A stretch of DNA of 64,000 nt, taken from NCBI RefSeq assembly GCF_004379255.2, contig NC_056041.1, forward strand, positions 16,027,559-16,091,558, read 5' to 3'. Within the stretch, counting starts at the first letter, position 1. The number at the start of each line of letters is the position of its first letter. The notes under the pieces are model-generated. The model did not search any database. It worked only from the letters and a program-made list of their open reading frames with translations, and was not told the DNA's origin. The position numbers and the translations under genes were made by a program. The stretch is from Salvia splendens. Taxonomy: Eukaryota > Streptophyta > Magnoliopsida > Lamiales > Lamiaceae. Shown one piece after another: positions 58,174-64,000 of this stretch.

Positions 58174-59740
58174 GTAAGCATACTACTTTCGTCTCCGATT
58201 AACTTTTTTTGTCCCTCTCGCTCTTTTGTGTTTTTGATGATCGTATAATACACGTGATGTTCGTGAGTTTCCATTATCACTTTTATTTTGCAGTAATAAG
58301 AATCCAAAATTATTTTATACTTTTCCTCCCAATCAATCTCTTGTTCATTTTGAGACTGAATCCTAATTACGATTGTAATTACGTAGATTATCACTTCTGT
58401 TTAGCAATAATCGTGAATCTTACTTGAAAATTCAAATCATTTGTGATTTCTTCCTTTTCATTTCATCCCATTCTCTTTGCTCAATCTGAGGCAAAAAATA
58501 GCAATAAATTAAATTATATCGTATTTAAGAGAATTTTTTTTTATTTCATCTAAAAATTTTAGATTTTAAAGAGAAGCATGCCTTTTGATCTAATCTGATT
58601 TTAGTATGTTGTTACATGGTTATTTCTTAGAAAGTATAATTAAGGTGGTAAAGTATGATTCTACAACAATATATACCTACAAATATCTGCAGTTGACATT
58701 TTCTATTGGACGGTAAACTATAATACTTCTTGCATAAATGTTGACTGTAAAAGCCATATCAGCCACAACTTTCTTCAAATATAATTATTGACCTTCTAAT
58801 TTTCATTAACTTTCTTATATGGATTATAGTGAAATCATGAGCCTTTTCTTCGTAAGTAGGACCGCTTAAAATGTGGTTTGATAATGATACATAAAAATCT
58901 ATGTTGAATGGAAATTTGGAACAGTGAAAAAAAATCTTGTTCATACATTTAAACTCTTAATTATAAGGCTAAATGTGATATAGGTAGATGTTGGACACTA
59001 CACATGATAAATAATTAGTGTTCGTAATTAATAACCACAAAATTTCAGAAATGAGTGCTATCCCCTAATTTTGAGCCTTTTTTACTTGAGTTTTAATTTT
59101 TCTCCCAAATTTTGTAAAAACAACGTAAGTTTGAGTACATTTATCGTACCAAGTTGGGAACACAAAAGTCCAAAATTTATGGAATCAACCTTTTCTGCCT
59201 CCATAATGAAATGATTCCAGATTTTTTCTGAGTGTAGGACCAAAATTTTGTAGGCTTCTCTAAATTAACCACCATAATTAGTCATTTGCAAAGTCAAATC
59301 TAAAAAGGACTTTCGAATCCTATTCTATGTCTCTTCTTTTCTCATTATATCTTGATAAAAAAGTTGGTTTGGAATATTGTCTTGATGGGGCTTGATCGAA
59401 TTGCAAGAGTCACTCATGCTGTTGATAATCTGCAAACGACATATAATTAAAGATTGCTACTTTTTTGACTTGTAGTTGTAGCTTCATAGTGAAGGCAATC
59501 GAGGAAATTTCCCAGAAACTTACGGCATCTTGATATGTAAATAGCCTTACTAAAAGGACATGCAAGTACAAAATAATACAAAGATAGTATGAGAAGGAGA
59601 TTTTGGCTATTTTTAGTGGGCAATTAATTTTTTGCTCAGAGGGCAACTAATAACAGGAAATTTCCCAGAAACTTACGACCATCTTGAGTGCTTATTAGTA
59701 TATGAGATTCCAATATTTAGCGAATTGCCGATAAATATGC
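58174..59740. other. Presumed Ca2+-ATPase intron or intergenic DNA
   Basis: AT-rich, no coding sequence supported. A short repeat, GGAAATTTCCCAGAAACTTACG, occurs at about 59503 and 59658. Confidence 0.35.
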
Positions 59741-59743
59741 TAA

Positions 59744-60312
59744 GAGCATGCGCAGCGGTGGACGGACGGCGTTCGTCCGTCCGTGCCAGCTCACGGCGCT
59801 GCTCGCACCGAAGAGCACGTCCGTGCCAGCAAGCAGGCGACGTGGCGGCACGCGATTGGGCAACGACATAGCCGTTGCCTTTGAAATTTTTTTTTATTAA
59901 AAATCGGATTTTAATTAAAAAAATCAATAAAAAAAATTCACTTCCAAAAAAAAAATCCGTTTATTACCGTTTTTACCACTTTTTAATTTTTTTTATTTTT
60001 TTCCCCCAAAAATACACATTTTCATCTATAAATACCCCCACTTTCACACCCAAAAATTCACACCAAACTACACAATTCTCATCTTCATTCTTCTCCCATA
60101 TCCATTCTTATCTTCATTCTCCCATATCCATTATCAATCTTTCTTCCACTCCTACACCATAACAATGTCCGACCACGGCGATAACCCCCGGGCTCCGATT
60201 GGAACCCCGAATGGTTTGGTTCACCACCGTTTCCTAGTCCGGAAATGGAATACTCGGCCCCTCCTCAAATCCAAAGTTCGGGCGTTCCGGGTGGCTACCG
60301 GTCATACCCAAT
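59744..60312 (+). mobile_element. PIF/Harbinger element, left part, interrupted by a copia LTR
   Basis: TAA (59741-59743) then GAGCATGCGCAGCGGTGG, as in the other Harbinger ends here. Core promoter CTATAAATACCCC at 60026-60038. The element is broken at 60312 by the LTR beginning at 60313; its right end is beyond the window. Confidence 0.7.
60165..60312 (+). pseudogene. Harbinger ORF1 N-terminus, truncated by insertion
   Basis: The ATG at 60165 opens MSDHGDNP; after a small frame change the sequence reads SDWNPEWFGSPPFPSPEMEY, a Pro/Ser-rich ORF1-type N-terminus, up to GGYRSYP where the copia LTR begins. The Myb/SANT part is not in the window. Confidence 0.6.
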
Positions 60313-61384
60313 TGTTGGTTTCTGGGATTACAAGAGATAACAACAAGGCGTAATACAACCCAAAAGAAGGAATACAGAATGGAAAACTGAAACTGAATTA
60401 CAATGAAAGAATCGAAATAAAGAACCGTGAACAGTGTTTAGCCGAGTCGAGGAGGCCATTTCCCGCAAGACGAGATACGCCCCGTAGTGCTCTCGGTTTG
60501 GCGTGTCGTCCCCAAAGGTAAAACGGCTACGTCTCTGGTGAAGCAGCACCGCAATCAACAGAGCTCCGGTGAACTGAATGGAGGATAGGGCAGAGCTTTC
60601 GACAGAAAAAATAATGCAGAGAGAGGGAGAGAGCTTATGCTTGTGAATGGTGTAATGTGTGTCTAATGCAGTGGAATGACTAGCCTATTTATAGGCCAAG
60701 CCACCATGCAGGGTCAACCAAGCCATGAAGGCTCATCATGGCAGATTCGTAACCGTCGGCGGTTATAAGCGTGTGGCAGGAGTGTGTCATTCGCGTGTGG
60801 AGCGTGTGCTTTTCTCACGTGGCAGCTTTGACTGTGCCATGCTTGATGACGTGTCAAGCCACTTGGATTGCTGACTCATCGGTGGTCTAATAAGATTATT
60901 ACGGGTCCAGACCCGAGCCCAAAGACCAATTGCCAAGATCCAAGTCCAAGTCCAAGTCCAAGTCCAAGATCGAGATCGAGCGGGCACGGGCTCGGGCTCG
61001 GGCGGGCGGCGGCGGAGCGCGCGTGTGCGCGCGTGTGGGCTCTTTCACCCATCTTGGTCCACTATAATTATTAAGTAACATAAAGTCACTTAATTTAAAC
61101 ACATTAAAAGATGTGTCACTTCTCCAATGTGGGATAATTAACACTAGTTAATTATTCCCTAAGCTCAAGCTCCAAGCTTTAATTAAAAGCTAATTATGCC
61201 CAACTTTAATCCACTATTTCTCACTCACCGGAAATCTAATTTGAGAAAGTGAATATACTACATTTATCTACGTAAAATGTAGATCGACGCCATATCATTT
61301 AATTTCACAAAATTAAATGTCTTGTCATATTTATTATTTGATCAAAATCCATTGACCGGGCATATTTAATTCATGATTTTTACA
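60313..61384 (-). repeat. 3' LTR of the copia element
   Basis: 1,072 bp with TG...CA ends: TGTTGGTTTCTGGG at the left and GATTTTTACA at the right. The minus strand just inside reads ATGTGGGGGATTGT, a typical copia polypurine tract and LTR start. A CCAAGT hexamer repeat (about 60941-60966) runs into GAGATCGAG repeats. The second LTR lies outside the window. Confidence 0.8.
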
Positions 61385-61946
61385 ATCCCCCACATGAGTG
61401 GAAATAGCCGAATGCATATGCATGCAGACACAAGCTCAACCCTCGAGAGGTATATAAGCATAAGGATAGGTAGTTGTTGGCTTTGAACCCTCCATAGTCG
61501 ACACCATCGGATACACAGGCGGCTTAGTAGCGCAATGCTTTGAACTAATCCCCCAGAACGTGCACCGAGACAATGGTGTTAACGCTTAAACACCTCAACC
61601 TCATCCGTTCTCACGTTTTGTGTCCATTGCGGTCTTGGACATCACTTTGGATTCATAAATGCGTTTTATGAAGCGACCACACTTCGCACTTACATAGGTG
61701 AATCTTAGTCAAGTACCTTGCCATACTTGGTCTCTTTGAGAACTCCATCTCTTTGAGATCCTTAAGAACCATTAAAAGTCATAGACTTACCCTTTACCAC
61801 TAGGCAAGTTCTCCAACACTCTATTGCTCTCTAGGGAATAGATATAGTTGAGTGTTTCTCATGAACTCTCATAGCTTAGTTGTCCCTTTGAACCAAGTTC
61901 TTGGGATCTCCAGTCATCATGGTTGGGTTACCACTATGATAATTCT
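61385..61946. other. Copia 3' untranslated region
   Basis: Between the pol stop and the 3' LTR; no gene. Long for a copia element, which often has only a few dozen bases here. Confidence 0.4.
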
Positions 61947-64000
61947 TTAGTTTGCGGATTTCAAACCCCTTCCCTCTAGCAACTTATTCATTTGATCACG
62001 GTTTAACCCTTTGGTTAGCGGATCCGCTAGATTATCTATTGACTTCACGCAGTCAATTGTAATCACCCCTGTTGTGATCAAATGTCTCACGGTGTTATGT
62101 CGTCGACGTATATGTCTAGACTTACCATTATAGAAGTCATTGTTTGCCCTTTCAATAGCTGTTTGGCTATCGCAGTGGATCAGCACTGGTGGCTGGCTTA
62201 GACCAACATGGAATATCTTCAAGGAAGTTCTTAAGCCACTCGGCTTCCTCACCAGCCTTGTCTAAGGCGATGAACTCCGATTCCATGGTTGATCGGGCTA
62301 TACATGTCTGTTTTGTAGATTTCCACGATACAACACCACCCCCAATAGTAAAGATGTATCCACTTATTGAAAGTGAGTCTCTATTGTCGGATATCCAATT
62401 TGCATCACAGTACCCTTCAAGTACCGGGGGGTATCTCGAGAAGTGTAGCCCAAGATTTTGAGTATGTTTTAAATATCTCAAAACCCTCACAAGAGCTCTC
62501 CAATGCTCTTTGCTTGGATTGCTAGTGTAACGACTCAACTTGTTCATGGCACAAGCAATGTCAGGTCGAGTGCAATTAGTTAAGTACATAATGCATCTAA
62601 TGACCCGTGCATACTCTTCTTGTGCACGGGCTCGCCTTTGTTCTTGCTCAAGTGAACGTCGAGTTCAATTGGAGTCTTAACCGGCGCGCCATCATAGGCT
62701 TTGAATTTATTCAATTTCATCTCAACATAATGCGATTGTGTTAAGATGATTCCATCAGACGTTCTTAGAATCTTCATTCCAAGAATTACATCGGCTAGAC
62801 CCATGTCTTTCATGTCAAAGTTTCTCTTTAACGTGGCCTTTGTATCGTTAATTACTTGAGTGTTGCTACCCAAGATTAACATATCATCAACGTATAGACA
62901 CACTAGTGCTCTTGGTGTAGACACATTTGTCGAACCCGTTGATCTTGAACCCATTTGATAACATCACATTATCAAATTTCAAGTGTCATTGCAATGGCGC
63001 TTGTTTCAATCCATATAGAGACTTTACGAGCTTGCATACCTTTTTCTCTTGTCCAGGTACTACAAACCCTTCGGGTTGTTCAATGCAGCAATAGCGAGAA
63101 GCACTCGGATAGATGTAATCCTTGTTACAGGTGAATATGTATCGAAGAAGTCATGTCCTTCCTTTTGTTTAAAACCCTTTACTACTAATCGGGCTTTATA
63201 CTTATCCATTGTTCCATCGGCCTTAAATTTCCTACTCATTTGCAACCTAGAGGTTTCGCACCATCAGGTAGATTTACCAACACCCAAGTGTGGTTTAGCA
63301 AAATTGAATCAATTTCGCTTTGAACAGCTTCTCCCCAATGTAACCCGTCTGGGCCATCGAAGGCTACTTTTATAGATGTCGGCTCTTCATCTAACATAAA
63401 AGCAATGTAGTCAGGACCAAATGTTTTTGGTGTTCTGACCCTACTACCACGTCTTAGAACTGTATCATTTGGATCGGGCCTTGCACGCTTGCGCGATGTA
63501 GAACTAGTGGCTTCAATCTCCGCTGGTTTAGAACTAGTGGCTTCTTCTTCAATTCTTGTCTCATAATTGGTTAAGACTTTTTCCTTGTCTTTGCAAGGAA
63601 ATGTATTTTCGAGAAATACAACATTCCTTGACTCAATTGTTGTTCCTACAGTAATAGTCGATATTTCAGACTTGTGAACAACAAATCGATATGCACTACT
63701 ATTAAGTGCATATCCAATGAAGATGCAATCAACCGTTTTAGGTCCGATTCTAATGAAGATGCAATCCTGAAGTCAGAAGCAGTGCATTCATCATCTCTTT
63801 TAGAGTTCGATTTTTGTGTTCTGCAACACCGTTAGATTGTGGTGAATATGGAGCAGTTGTTTGATGAATTATACCGATTGCGTTGCATAACTCCTCAAAC
63901 GGGGCTACATATTCGTCTCCTCTATCGCTTCGAATCGTTTTGATTTTACAACCAAGTTGATTCTCAACTTCGTTCTTATAATTTTTGAACGCTTCTATTG
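61947..64000 (-). pseudogene. copia pol (integrase, RT, RNase H), with deletions and frameshifts
   Basis: Read on the minus strand from the window edge: integrase core end (SDRGDEYVAPFEELCNAIGI, SPQSNGVAEHKNRTL), integrase C-terminal KTVDCIFIGYAL, linker, RT start (DKYKARLVVKGFKQKEGHDF, YSPVTRITSIRVLLAIAAL), RT catalytic [33 protein letters not shown], and RNase H/C-terminus ([36 protein letters not shown]). The frame shifts several times. The segment with the first RT catalytic Asp (normally near MDVKTAFLNG) is missing near 63080, and part of integrase is missing near 63750. It cannot encode a working polyprotein. Confidence 0.88.

Larger units (their letters stand above)
60313..64000 (-). 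mobile_element. Ty1/copia retrotransposon, 3' part, decayed
   Basis: The 3' LTR is followed (towards higher coordinates) by the purine tract and by pol on the minus strand. The element continues past the window edge. Left flank CCAAT (60308-60312) should be the target duplication. Confidence 0.88.

Noticed and set aside
1..64000. CRISPR arrays, bacterial operons or phage-like systems
   Set aside because: Tandem arrays here have no unique spacers of constant length, and all genes are intron-bearing or plant type; this is plant nuclear DNA.
1..64000. tRNA and rRNA genes
   Set aside because: No cloverleaf with A/B box sequence or rRNA segment was recognised by eye; tRNA-complementary sites seen are retrotransposon primer sites.

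Overview
This window reads as nuclear DNA of a dicot plant. Every recognisable host gene is of plant type (villin with many small introns, class B heat stress factor, MIZU-KUSSEI1 family, plant TFIIB, zeatin O-glucosyltransferase-like UGT, autoinhibited Ca2+-ATPase leader exon). Host genes are separated by AT-rich DNA full of plant mobile elements. I cannot fix the species; an asterid such as a Lamiales member is only a guess.

Layout. 1-5.5 kb: complete 22-exon villin gene (+). 6.8-7.1 kb: CACTA-type foldback MITE. 7.5-9.1 kb: two-exon HSFB3-like gene (-). 9.7-10.05 kb: short unclassified element. 11.6-12.6 kb: a roughly 1 kb imperfect inverted repeat that would fold into a very long hairpin. 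13.0-23.9 kb: complete, very young Ty3/gypsy element of the Tat type on the minus strand, with identical-length LTRs (one visible mismatch), an ACTCA target duplication, gag-protease and pol in one frame separated by UAG in a viral-type readthrough context, dual RNase H, and a spliced gene on the opposite strand. 24-29 kb: gene-poor DNA. 28.8-31.9 kb: PIF/Harbinger derivatives. 33.0-33.9 kb: MIZ1/DUF617 gene (-). 34.4-37.7 kb: a Stowaway MITE, a 110-bp triplication and a foldback MITE. 38.4-41.6 kb: a 3.2 kb LTR element without pol that carries a type I (M-gamma) MADS-box sequence and a ~20-copy tandem array. 42.4-45.2 kb: seven-exon TFIIB gene (+). 45.7 kb: a MITE. 47.0-48.4 kb: UGT93-like gene (-). 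49.8-51 kb: LTR-like sequence. 52.0-54.25 kb: Stowaway MITE split by a hAT element. 55.1-57.2 kb: PIF/Harbinger element with intact ORF1 only. 57.9-58.2 kb: first exon of an autoinhibited Ca2+-ATPase. 59.7-64 kb: a third Harbinger ORF1 element interrupted by a decayed Ty1/copia element that runs off the window.

The host genes are unrelated housekeeping, stress, hormone and signalling genes and do not form a functional cluster. The more unusual content is in the mobile DNA: the readthrough-type gag/pol stop and spliced antisense gene of the Tat element, the MADS-box capture, the giant hairpin, and the ORF1-only Harbinger elements that share a core promoter. All splice sites were placed by eye from GT/AG signals and unbroken reading frames and have no transcript support.
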